NCBI GenBank assembly: GCA_028698405.1
Contig: JAQVDF010000099.1
Coordinates: 1 to 7,063, forward strand
DNA: 7,063 bases
Reading direction: 5' to 3'
Source: Phenylobacterium sp.
GTDB lineage: Bacteria > Pseudomonadota > Alphaproteobacteria > Caulobacterales > Caulobacteraceae
In this document: one piece after another, positions 1-6,399 of the stretch
Layout of the letters: each line of letters opens with the position of its first letter
Numbering within the stretch: the first letter of the stretch is position 1
Notes under the pieces: generated by a model
The model's input: only the letters and a program-made list of their open reading frames with translations
Told to the model about the DNA's origin: nothing
Databases searched by the model: none
Program-made: the position numbers and the translations under genes

Positions 1-1
1 C

Positions 2-370
2 TCGCCCGGCGGGCTGGCTGGCCTGCAGATCATCACCATCCGCGACGAGGTGTTCGACAGCTATCGCCGGCGCATGGACTTCATCCAGCGCTACATCTTC
101 CCTGGAGGCATGCTCCCTTCCGAAGAGCGGCTGAGGAAGGTGACCGGGGCCGCGGGTCTCGCCTGGCACGGAATCGCCCGCTTCGGCCAGCACTACGCCG
201 ACACGCTCGCCGAATGGCGTCGGCGTTTCGACGGGGCCTGGGACGAGATCCGGCCGCTCGGTTTCGACGAGCGGTTCCGGCGGCTGTGGCGGTTCTACCT
301 GAGCTATTGCGAGGCGGGCTTCCGCACCGGCCAGACCAATGTCGTGCAGCTGGCGCTCGCCAAGGCCTGA
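2..370 (+). CDS. Cyclopropane-fatty-acyl-phospholipid synthase, C-terminal part (5' end outside window)
   Basis: Only the last 122 residues are visible; the reading frame is open from base 2 and ends at TGA 368-370. The family transfers a methylene group from S-adenosylmethionine to unsaturated acyl chains of membrane phospholipids. What shows this is the C-terminal signature: a segment ending in ITIRDEVFDSY, then FIQRYIFPGGMLPS, the HYADTLAEWRRRF stretch, and the near-terminal FYLSYCEAGFRTG followed by VVQLALAK, all in the order usual for CFA synthases. The SAM-binding N-terminal half lies outside the window, so activity and exact subfamily (CFA synthase or a related fatty-acid methyltransferase) cannot be judged. 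The stop lies 43 bases before cysK on the same strand, so read-through into the sulfur operon is possible. No T-tract terminator is seen in that gap. Confidence 0.9.
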   Translation, partial: SPGGLAGLQIITIRDEVFDSYRRRMDFIQRYIFPGGMLPSEERLRKVTGAAGLAWHGIARFGQHYADTLAEWRRRFDGAWDEIRPLGFDERFRRLWRFYLSYCEAGFRTGQTNVVQLALAKA

Positions 371-413
371 TGACCCCCTACCGCCCCGCGGCGGCGCCGA
401 TTAAGTAGCTGGC

Positions 414-1412
414 ATGACCATTTGCGCCAGCGTGCTCGACGCCATCGGGAACACTCCGCTCATCCGTCTGCGCCACGCCAGCGAAGCGACCGGATGCGAA
501 ATCCTCGGCAAGGCCGAGTTCATGAACCCCGGCCAGTCGGTCAAGGACCGGGCCGCGCTCTACATCGTCCGCGACGCCGAGCGGAAGGGGCTCCTGAAGC
601 CCGGCGGGCGGATCGTCGAGGGCACCGCGGGCAACACCGGCATCGGCCTGGCTATGGTCGCCAAGGCGCTCGGCTACAAGTGCACCATCGTAATGCCCAG
701 GACCCAGAGCCAGGAGAAGAAGGACGCGGTCCGGCTCTACGGCGCCGAGCTGATCGAGGTGGACGCGGTCCCCTACTCCAACCCCGACAACTACGTCCGC
801 TACTCGGGGCGTCTGGCCGAGGAGCTGGCCGCGAAGGAGCCGGCCGGCGCGATCTGGGCCAACCAGTTCGACAATGTCGCCAACCGCGAGGCCCACGTCG
901 AGGGCACCGGCCCCGAGATCTGGCGCCAGGCGGGGGGCAAGGTGGACGGCTTCATCAGCGCGGTGGGGTCCGGCGGCACGCTGGCGGGCGTCGCCATGGC
1001 CCTGCGCAAGGAGAATCCCGACGTGGTCATCGGCCTTGCCGACCCGCACGGCGCCGCCCTCTACAGCTACTACACCGGCGGCGAGCTGAAGGCCGAAGGC
1101 AGCTCGATCAGCGAGGGCATCGGCCAGGGCCGCATCACCGCCAACCTCGAAGGTCTGAAGGTCGACAAGGCCTACCGGATCGACGACGAGGAGATGATGC
1201 TGGCCATCTACGACATGGTCGAACACGAGGGGCTGGTGATGGGCGGTTCGACCGGCATCAACGTCGCCGGCGCCATCCGCATGGCCAAGGACCTCGGCCC
1301 CGGCCACACCATCGTGACGATCCTCTGCGACCACGGCTCGCGCTACCAGAGCAAGATCTACAACCCGCAGTTCCTGCGCGAGAAATCGCTTCCCCTGCCC
1401 TGCTGGCTGTGA
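414..1412 (+). CDS. cysK: Cysteine synthase A (O-acetylserine sulfhydrylase), GTAGNTG subtype
   Basis: A 332-residue PLP enzyme of fold type II that is expected to form cysteine from O-acetylserine and sulfide in the cytoplasm. Visible landmarks in order: IGNTPLIRL at 11-19; the PLP lysine K44 in SVKDR; the asparagine loop EGTAGNTG at 69-76; QSQEKKD near 98-104; NQFDN at 150-154; the phosphate-binding loop GSGGT at 186-190; SEGIGQGR at 233-240; and GGSTGINV at 277-284. The classical loop is PTSGNTG, so the usual serine is alanine here (A72). An extra segment around VPYSNPDNYVRYSGRLAEE (119-136) also marks a subgroup that I recall from other alphaproteobacteria and from fungal cysteine synthases. 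ATG 414 is chosen because it begins the conserved N-terminus; no good Shine-Dalgarno sequence precedes it. Its TGA overlaps the ATG of sseA by one base. Confidence 0.93.
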   Translation: MTICASVLDAIGNTPLIRLRHASEATGCEILGKAEFMNPGQSVKDRAALYIVRDAERKGLLKPGGRIVEGTAGNTGIGLAMVAKALGYKCTIVMPRTQSQEKKDAVRLYGAELIEVDAVPYSNPDNYVRYSGRLAEELAAKEPAGAIWANQFDNVANREAHVEGTGPEIWRQAGGKVDGFISAVGSGGTLAGVAMALRKENPDVVIGLADPHGAALYSYYTGGELKAEGSSISEGIGQGRITANLEGLKVDKAYRIDDEEMMLAIYDMVEHEGLVMGGSTGINVAGAIRMAKDLGPGHTIVTILCDHGSRYQSKIYNPQFLREKSLPLPCWL

Positions 1413-2251
1413 TGGACGGCCCGCTGATCACGACCGAGGCGCTGGCCGCCCGACTGGGAGATCCGGACCTGCGCGTCGTCGATGCGAGCTGGTTCCTGCC
1501 CACCGAGCCGCGCACGGGCCGGCGGGCCTATCTCGAAGCGCACATTCCCGGCGCGGTCTTCTTCGACATCGATGCGATCGCCGACGCCTCGTCCGGCCTG
1601 CCGCACATGCTGCCCTCGCCCCAGGCCTTCGCCGAGGCGGCCGGGCGGCTGGGTCTGCCCAGGAGCGCCGAGATCATCGTCTACGACGCGCAGGGCATCT
1701 TCTCGGCACCGCGGGTATGGTGGACGCTGAAGGTGATGGGCTACCCACGCGTGCGGGTTCTGGATGGGGGGCTCAAGAAGTGGCTGTCCGAGGGCCGGCC
1801 GGTTGAAGCCGGCGAGACGGCGCCCACGCCCGCCAACGTCTGGCCCGGCTTCGATCCCAGGACGCTGCGCGACTTCGAGGCGGTGCGCGAGGCGCTGGCG
1901 GAAGGGTCGGCTCAGGTCGTCGACGCCCGCCCGGCCGCCCGCTTCCGCGGCGAGGCGCCCGAGCCGCGGCCCGGACTGCGTGCCGGCCATATGCCCGGCG
2001 GCCGCAATCTGCCCTGGTCCGCCATCGTGCGCGAGGACGGCACGCTGAAGACCCCCGACGAGCTGCGTGCGGCCTTCCAGGGCGCCGGCGTCGATCCGGG
2101 CCGGCCGGTCATCGCCACCTGCGGTTCGGGGGTCTCTGCGGGTGTGTTGGCGCTGGGCCTGGCGGTCCTCGGCGCCGAGGCCGCCATCTACGACGGGTCC
2201 TGGGCGGAATGGGGCGCGCGAGAGGACGCGCCCGTCGCGACCGGCGCGTGA
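1412..2251 (+). CDS. sseA: 3-mercaptopyruvate (or thiosulfate) sulfurtransferase, two rhodanese domains
   Basis: A 279-residue tandem-rhodanese enzyme that moves sulfur from 3-mercaptopyruvate (or thiosulfate) to a thiol or cyanide through a persulfide on a catalytic cysteine. The N-terminal, non-catalytic rhodanese domain carries VVDASWFLP (22-30), HIPGAVFFDID (44-54) and YDAQGIFSAPRVWW (91-104). The C-terminal domain carries VVDARPAARFRG (169-180), GHMPGGRNLPW (192-202) and the active-site loop CGSGVSA (237-243, nucleophile C237). CGSGV-type loops favour the mercaptopyruvate assignment over thiosulfate rhodaneses. The end, WAEWGAREDAPVATG, is typical of SseA. The start ATG shares one base with the cysK stop (TGATG), and there is no independent ribosome binding site, so translation is probably coupled. 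Together with CysK this suggests a joint role in cysteine production and sulfane-sulfur handling. Confidence 0.92.
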   Translation: MDGPLITTEALAARLGDPDLRVVDASWFLPTEPRTGRRAYLEAHIPGAVFFDIDAIADASSGLPHMLPSPQAFAEAAGRLGLPRSAEIIVYDAQGIFSAPRVWWTLKVMGYPRVRVLDGGLKKWLSEGRPVEAGETAPTPANVWPGFDPRTLRDFEAVREALAEGSAQVVDARPAARFRGEAPEPRPGLRAGHMPGGRNLPWSAIVREDGTLKTPDELRAAFQGAGVDPGRPVIATCGSGVSAGVLALGLAVLGAEAAIYDGSWAEWGAREDAPVATGA

Positions 2252-2793
2252 GCGCGGTGTCGATCCGCGAAGCGCGGGCCGACGAGCTCGAGGTCCTGCC
2301 CCGGATCGAAGCCTCGGCCGCCGCCCTGTTCCGGGGCTCGGGTCTGCCCATGGAGTTGATCGCCGACGTCACCTCCGCCGAGGCCTGGGCGCCGCGCCAG
2401 GCCGCCGGCACGGTCTGGGTGGCCGAGGGCGCGTCGGGGGAGCTCGACGGCTTCCTTGCCGCCGAGGTGGTCAAGGACGAGCTGCACGTCTGGGAGCTCG
2501 ACGTCCGTCGCGAGGCGCAGGGCCGGGGCCTTGGGCGCCGCCTGATGGCCCATGCGATCGACTGGGCGGGGGCGCACGGGCTGTCGCGGGTGACGCTGAC
2601 CACCTTCCGCAGCATCGCCTGGAACGCGCCGTTCTACGCCTCGCTCGGCTTCCGGGAGATCGCCGGCGAGGACCTGAGCGTGCGGCTCGCCGAGATCCTG
2701 AGCCGGGAGGCGGGCAAGGGTCTCACCGACCGCTGCGCCATGGTGCTGGACCTGGCGGGCGATCCCTGGGCTCACCGCATCGGCGGGGCGTAG
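2248..2793 (+). CDS. GNAT-family N-acetyltransferase
   Basis: A 181-residue single-domain GNAT protein. The acetyl-CoA pyrophosphate-binding motif A is clear: a beta strand ELDVRREA (83-90) followed by QGRGLGRRLM (91-100), then the helix AIDWAGAHG. Motif B follows as VTLTTFRSIAWNAPFYASLGF (115-135), where an asparagine precedes the FY-x-x-LGF signature. The substrate is not recognisable: small amines, amino acids or a protein N-terminus are all possible. I chose GTG 2248 because it gives the GTGA overlap with the sseA stop (four bases), starts just before the conserved SIREA beta strand, and suits operon coupling. An upstream in-frame ATG at 2209 would add an arginine-rich, unconserved-looking extension lying entirely within sseA. 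The 3' end overlaps the convergent binding-protein gene by 22 bases. Confidence 0.85.
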   Translation: MSAVSIREARADELEVLPRIEASAAALFRGSGLPMELIADVTSAEAWAPRQAAGTVWVAEGASGELDGFLAAEVVKDELHVWELDVRREAQGRGLGRRLMAHAIDWAGAHGLSRVTLTTFRSIAWNAPFYASLGFREIAGEDLSVRLAEILSREAGKGLTDRCAMVLDLAGDPWAHRIGGA

Positions 2794-3869
2794 AGCAGGC
2801 CGGACGGGCTGGCGTTCCACCGGGCGTTCAGGCCCCGCGCCAGCCGCAGGGCCGAGCCCTCGCCGAGGTTGCGTCTGAACAACTCGTCGTAGGCCCCGAC
2901 CTGGCGGATCGCCTGGAAGGCCCAGTCCTCGCGCAGACCGAGCAGCCCGCCGAGATTTCGCTCCAGGCCGAGCAGCCGCCGGGCCTCCGGCACGGTGGCC
3001 AGCCCCTTGGCCTCTTCGACGTCCGTCGAGCGCAGCTCCAGCTCCTCGGCGAGGATCAGGGCGTAGACCGTCCAGCGGACGATATCGGACCATACCGGAT
3101 CGTCCTGCCGCACCACCGGCCCGAGCGGCTCCTTGGAAATCACGTCCGGCAGAATGACGTGGGCGGTGGGGCTGTTCATCACCGTCCGGGCGGCGGCCAG
3201 GGCCGAGAGGTCGGCGCTCATCGCGTCGCACTTCTCCTCCTGGTAGGCCGCGCGCGCCGCCGCGGCGTCGTCGACGACCACGGCCTCGTAGTCGATGGCC
3301 CGGGCCCGCATGAAGTCGGCAAGGTTCTGTTCGGCGTCGGTGCCGGTCTGCACGCAGATGCGCGCTCCGTTGAGTTCGTGGACGCTGGCCAGGTTCAGCG
3401 CTCGGCGGACCATGAAGCCCTGGGCGTCGAAATAGGTCACTACTGGGAAGTCCACGCCCAGCCCCACGTCGCGCGAATAGGTCCACGAGGTGTTGCGAGA
3501 CAGCAGATCCACCTGGCCGTTCTTTAGCGCGGTGAAGCGTTCGGCGGCCGAAAGCGGGCGGAAGCGGACCGCGTTCGCATCGCCCAGCGTCGCGGCGGCC
3601 ACCGCCCTGCAGATGTCCACGTCGAAGCCACGCCAGACGCCCTTCACGTCGCGCACCGAGAAGCCGGCCAGCTCGGGATGGACGCCGCAGCTCAGCCAGC
3701 CGCGCCGGCGCACTTCCGCAAGCGTCTTGCTGACCGCCGGCTGGTAGGTGGCGGGCTCCAGCGCCGGTTCGGGCGGCGGCGGAGGCGCAGGCGCTGCGGG
3801 CTCGTCCCGCTGCCCGCAGGCAGCCAGCGCCAGGGCGAATGCCGCCACCGCGCAAAGCCGTCGGATCAC
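2772..3869 (-). CDS. AapJ-like amino-acid-binding lipoprotein (ABC transporter family 3 solute-binding protein)
   Basis: A 365-residue family 3 solute-binding protein close to the general L-amino-acid binding protein AapJ. GTG 3869 is the likely start because AAGGAG lies six bases upstream and the next residues form a lipoprotein signal: MIRRL, a hydrophobic core, then the lipobox LAAC with lipidated C18. A proline/alanine-rich linker (about 23-44) follows, then the binding domain: CGVHPELAGFS (61-71), GFDVDICRAVA (81-91), DLLSRNTSWTYSRD (121-134), ICVQTGTDAEQNLADF (171-186), ISKEPLGPVVRQDD (244-257), and the C-terminal ARGLNARWN and GLLYAPPMR. AapJ proteins normally have a cleaved Sec signal and sit beside permease genes (aapQMP); neither is so here. 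It may serve a distant transporter or act as a sensor. A further in-frame ATG at 3950 is unlikely because it would precede the signal peptide by 27 residues. Confidence 0.88.
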   Translation of the reverse strand: MIRRLCAVAAFALALAACGQRDEPAAPAPPPPPEPALEPATYQPAVSKTLAEVRRRGWLSCGVHPELAGFSVRDVKGVWRGFDVDICRAVAAATLGDANAVRFRPLSAAERFTALKNGQVDLLSRNTSWTYSRDVGLGVDFPVVTYFDAQGFMVRRALNLASVHELNGARICVQTGTDAEQNLADFMRARAIDYEAVVVDDAAAARAAYQEEKCDAMSADLSALAAARTVMNSPTAHVILPDVISKEPLGPVVRQDDPVWSDIVRWTVYALILAEELELRSTDVEEAKGLATVPEARRLLGLERNLGGLLGLREDWAFQAIRQVGAYDELFRRNLGEGSALRLARGLNARWNASPSGLLYAPPMR

Positions 3870-3875
3870 GCCGCG

Positions 3876-3881
3876 CTCCTT
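3876..3881 (-). promoter_or_regulatory. Shine-Dalgarno sequence deciding the GTG start of the binding-protein gene
   Basis: On the minus strand AAGGAG lies six bases before GTG 3869, an ideal spacing. It supports GTG over the upstream in-frame ATG at 3950, which has no comparable site and would bury the lipoprotein signal. Confidence 0.7.
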
Positions 3882-3908
3882 GATCGAGAAAGCCGGGGAG
3901 GCTCTAAC
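3880..3908 (+). promoter_or_regulatory. Possible sigma-70-type promoter for metC
   Basis: TTGATC (3880-3885) and TCTAAC (3903-3908) are separated by 17 bases, each matching the consensus -35 and -10 hexamers at four of six positions. Transcription would start about 40 bases before the metC ATG. The site lies in the 86-base divergent region between the binding-protein gene and metC, where a promoter is expected. The match is weak and is inference from spacing and context only. No comparably convincing promoter was found for the minus-strand gene. Confidence 0.25.
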
Positions 3909-3955
3909 TTGCCGGAGCTTCAGTTTCACCCCCGTAGCCGCCGGCCTCAACCCGC

Positions 3956-5125
3956 ATGGACGAAGAAACCCGCCTTATCCGCGCCGGCCTGCACGCGGAG
4001 GAGCTCGCCAGAACCGTCGGCCCGCCGATCCAGAAGGGATCGACCGTCTTGCTGCCCAACGCGGCGGCCCTCTACGACGACGACGCCTTCGTCACCTACG
4101 GCCGCAAGGGGCTGGCCTCGCATACGGCGCTGACCCATGCGCTGGCGCAGATGGAGGGCGCGGCGGGGGCCTGCCTCTACCCCTCCGGCCTCGCCGCCCT
4201 GACGGGGGCGATGCTGGCCGTGCTGGAAGCGGGCGACGAGGTGCTGGTCGCCGATTGCATCTACAATCCGACGCGCCGGTTCTGCGACAAGGTGCTGGCC
4301 CGTTACGGCGTCGCGGTTCGCTACTTCGATCCGGAGCAGTCCCCCGAGGCGCTTGTCGGCGAGGCTTCCGACAAGGTCAGGCTGATCGTCCTCGAATCGC
4401 CCGGCTCGCTCACCCTCGAGATGCAGGACCTGGCGCGAATCGCCGAGCTCGCGCGCCAACGGGGCATCCTGACGATGGCCGACAACACCTGGGGCGCGGG
4501 CTACCTCTTCAAGCCGCTCGAGCACGGGATCGACATCAGCGTCCAGGCTCTGACCAAGTACGTCGGCGGCCACTCGGACGTGTTCATGGGCTCGGCGTGC
4601 GCGCGCGACGAGCGGTTGTTCCGCCGGCTCGACGACGGGATCATGCACCTGGGCTGGGCGGTCTCGCCGGAGGACGCCTACCAGATGCTGCGGGGCCTGC
4701 GGACCCTGCCGACAAGGCTCGAGCGCCAGGGCGCCAGCGCGCTGAAGGTCGCCGCCTGGCTGCAGGCCCAGGACGAGGTCGCGGAGGTGCTTTTTCCGGC
4801 CCTGCCCGGCGCGCGTCACCACCACCTGTGGAAGCGCGACTGGCGCGGCGCCTGCGGTCTGTTCAGCGTCGTTCTGAAGCCGGCTTCCGCCCACGCGGTC
4901 GACGCCCTGCTCGATGCCCTCAGCCTGTTCGGACTCGGCTTCTCTTGGGGCGGCTTCGAGAGCCTGGCGATCTCCTGCGATCCGCAGCTGAACAAGCGCC
5001 GCCTCCGCAAGGACTACGGCGGCCCCCTGGTGCGCTTTCACATCGGGCTCGAGCATCCCGATGACCTGATCGCCGACCTGCGCATCGGCCTGGACGCCTA
5101 CCGCATCGCCGCGCGCGCCCCTTAA
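3956..5125 (+). CDS. metC: Cystathionine beta-lyase (Cys/Met metabolism PLP enzyme)
   Basis: A 389-residue fold-type I PLP enzyme of the Cys/Met metabolism family, expected to split cystathionine into homocysteine, pyruvate and ammonia in methionine synthesis. Visible features: the N-terminal ETRLIRAGLH (4-13); YGRKG (48-52), whose Tyr/Arg pair contacts the cofactor phosphate of the partner subunit; YPSGLAA (75-81); ADNTWGAGYLFKPLEHG (175-191) with D176 for the pyridine nitrogen; and the Schiff-base lysine K201 in QALTKYVGGHSDVFMG. The segment SWGGFESL (330-337) and VRFHIGLE (359-366, R360 for the substrate carboxylate) point to beta-lyase rather than cystathionine gamma-synthase. Length is normal for the family. 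ATG 3956 matches the conserved N-terminus, though no clear Shine-Dalgarno site precedes it. The gene is divergent from the binding-protein gene and its stop lies inside an inverted repeat. Confidence 0.92.
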   Translation: MDEETRLIRAGLHAEELARTVGPPIQKGSTVLLPNAAALYDDDAFVTYGRKGLASHTALTHALAQMEGAAGACLYPSGLAALTGAMLAVLEAGDEVLVADCIYNPTRRFCDKVLARYGVAVRYFDPEQSPEALVGEASDKVRLIVLESPGSLTLEMQDLARIAELARQRGILTMADNTWGAGYLFKPLEHGIDISVQALTKYVGGHSDVFMGSACARDERLFRRLDDGIMHLGWAVSPEDAYQMLRGLRTLPTRLERQGASALKVAAWLQAQDEVAEVLFPALPGARHHHLWKRDWRGACGLFSVVLKPASAHAVDALLDALSLFGLGFSWGGFESLAISCDPQLNKRRLRKDYGGPLVRFHIGLEHPDDLIADLRIGLDAYRIAARAP

Positions 5126-5146
5126 CCACCGCGGTTAAGTATCTTT
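5121..5146 (+). terminator. Inverted repeat with T-rich tail at the metC stop, possible terminator
   Basis: CTTAACC (5121-5127) and GGTTAAG (5133-5139) are perfect 7-base inverted repeats around the loop ACCGC, followed by TATCTTTT (5139-5146 region). The metC TAA stop lies in the left arm. The arrangement suits an intrinsic terminator, but the stem is AT-rich for this genome and the T-run is interrupted, so a transcription-factor operator is an alternative. Confidence 0.4.
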
Positions 5147-5168
5147 TGGCCTGCGGCGGGTAAGGCTG

Positions 5169-5183
5169 CCTCCTCGCTGGAGG
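5169..5183 (+). promoter_or_regulatory. Small hairpin covering the GGAGG ribosome binding site of the PAP2 gene
   Basis: CCTCC (5169-5173) can pair with GGAGG (5179-5183) across the five-base loop TCGCT. GGAGG is the only good Shine-Dalgarno candidate before ATG 5197, although its spacing of 13 bases is long. The hairpin could mask the site and lower translation. The stem is short and could be chance. Confidence 0.3.
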
Positions 5184-5196
5184 GGACCGCACCGAC

Positions 5197-6294
5197 ATGA
5201 GCGACGCACCGAGCCGGGTGGACGCGCAGGCGCGCGCCTCGGCCCTCGTCTTCGACGCCGGCAAGGCGCGCGCCTTCGCCCGGGCCGTCTGGGACGAACT
5301 GGTCGCCGACCGCGTGCTCTACCTCATCGTCGGCCTCTACGCCCTCGCCGCCGTCGCGCTCGGTGTGACGGCCGACGCGACCGACCAGATGAACCTGCTG
5401 GTCTATCTGCCGGTGTGGCTGCAGGGCATCGCCTCCGCCCTGATGCTATACCTGCTGCTGGTCGAGGTCCCCCGCGCGATGCGCGCCTCTCCGGCCGCCC
5501 CGATGAGCCGCCTCGCAGCCCGGATCGGCGAGCTCGCCACTCCCCGGCTGGCCGCCGGCCTCGTGCTGATGGTCGCCGTCGGCTTTTTCATGGGCGCCTT
5601 CACATCGGTGAAGACCCTGCTGCCCCAATTCACCACCTTCGGCTGGGACCGCGCCTTCGCCGAGCTGGACGCCACGGTTTTCGGCGGCGTCGATCCCTGG
5701 CGGCTGCTGCACCCGGTGATGGGCAACCTGGCGGTCAGCAAGACCATCGAGTTCTGCTACGCGGGCGTCTGGATGCTGACGATATGCGCCGCACCCGCCT
5801 GGGCCACGCTCTCGCCGCGCATGGCCCACCAGCGCCATCGCTTCCTGATCACCTACTTCCTGTGCTGGATCGTGCTCGGCAACGTGCTGGCCGGCGTCTT
5901 CTATTCGGCGGGCCCGGCCTTCTACGCCGAGGTCACTGGCGACGGCGCCCGCTATGCCGAGCTGATCGCCTACCACGCCTCGACGCCCCAGGATCCGCGC
6001 TCGGCCTACACCATCCAGCAGTGGCTGTGGGACCTCTACAGCCAGGGCCAGATGCAGCTGGGCAGTGGCATCTCCGCCTTCCCGAGCCTGCACGTGGCGA
6101 TGGCCACTCTGGTAGCCCTCGCCGCCTGCAAGGTGAACCGCTGGGCCGGTATCGCCGGCATCGCCTGGGCGGGGCTGATCTTCGCCAGCTCCATTCACCT
6201 CGGCTGGCACTACGCCGTCGACGGCCTGGCTTCGATCCTCGGGGTGCTCGCCATATGGGTCGCCCTGCGGCCGCTGAAGCAAGCCGCCGCCTAG
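5197..6294 (+). CDS. PAP2-superfamily integral membrane protein, inositol-phosphorylceramide-synthase-like
   Basis: A 365-residue polytopic membrane protein. After a soluble N-terminus (about 1-37), hydrophobic segments lie near 40-58, 68-90, 118-138, 184-202, 216-237, 298-312, 316-333 and 342-358. The PAP2 (lipid phosphatase/phosphotransferase) signature is in the form seen in inositol-phosphorylceramide synthases: KTLLPQFTTFGWD (139-151) followed by LDATVFGGVDPWRLL (157-171), then GSGISAFPSLHVAM (289-302), and SSIHLGWHYAVDGLAS (331-346). Expected catalytic residues H299, H338 and D342 are all present, so the protein should be active. The family moves phosphate or phospho-head groups between lipids at the membrane. 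A role in sphingolipid or phospholipid head-group synthesis is plausible, but plain lipid phosphatase is equally possible. The ATG follows GGAGG by 13 bases. It stands alone on its strand, convergent with tRNA-Arg. Confidence 0.85.
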   Translation: MSDAPSRVDAQARASALVFDAGKARAFARAVWDELVADRVLYLIVGLYALAAVALGVTADATDQMNLLVYLPVWLQGIASALMLYLLLVEVPRAMRASPAAPMSRLAARIGELATPRLAAGLVLMVAVGFFMGAFTSVKTLLPQFTTFGWDRAFAELDATVFGGVDPWRLLHPVMGNLAVSKTIEFCYAGVWMLTICAAPAWATLSPRMAHQRHRFLITYFLCWIVLGNVLAGVFYSAGPAFYAEVTGDGARYAELIAYHASTPQDPRSAYTIQQWLWDLYSQGQMQLGSGISAFPSLHVAMATLVALAACKVNRWAGIAGIAWAGLIFASSIHLGWHYAVDGLASILGVLAIWVALRPLKQAAA

Positions 6295-6315
6295 CCCCCT
6301 CCGCTCATCCGATAA

Positions 6316-6392
6316 TGGCGCGCCCGGCAGGACTCGAACCTGCAACCGTCCGCTTAGAAGGCGGATGCTCTATCCGGTTGAGCTACGGGCGC
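6316..6392 (-). tRNA. tRNA-Arg(TCT) with encoded CCA
   Basis: On the minus strand a full cloverleaf can be folded: acceptor GCGCCCG/CGGGCGC, D stem GCTC/GAGC, anticodon stem TCCGC/GCGGA with loop CTTCTAA, five-base variable loop, and T stem GCAGG/CCTGC with loop TTCGAGT. The anticodon TCT is at 6356-6358 and reads AGA (and AGG by wobble), rare codons here; metC uses AGA at codon 19 and AGG elsewhere. The discriminator is G and CCA is encoded (6316-6318). The 5' end lies seven bases after the stop of the NDUFS4-like gene, so it is probably cut from the same transcript. Confidence 0.97.
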
Positions 6393-6399
6393 CGGCCGG

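Noticed and set aside
381..394. CCGCC/GGCGG hairpin between the CFA synthase gene and cysK
   Set aside because: Only a five-pair stem with no T-tract after it; expected by chance in such GC-rich sequence.
401..410. TTAAGTAGCT before cysK resembling TTAAGTATCT before the PAP2 gene
   Set aside because: A nine-of-ten match at different distances from the starts; too short to claim a shared regulatory site.
378..1334. Long open frame antisense to cysK
   Set aside because: It mirrors cysK and has low-complexity Val/Gly/Asp-rich content typical of GC-rich antisense frames; no family resemblance.
2188..3855. 555-codon minus-strand open frame across the GNAT and binding-protein genes
   Set aside because: Arg/Gly/Ala-rich shadow frame. 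Two recognisable protein families occupy the same bases in other frames.
3947..5056. Long open frame antisense to metC
   Set aside because: Metc is unmistakable on the plus strand; the antisense frame shows no domain and overlaps the divergent promoter region.
5123..5138. CtrA-like TTAA...TTAA site
   Set aside because: The two TTAA elements are nine bases apart; the CtrA consensus needs seven. They are explained by the inverted repeat.
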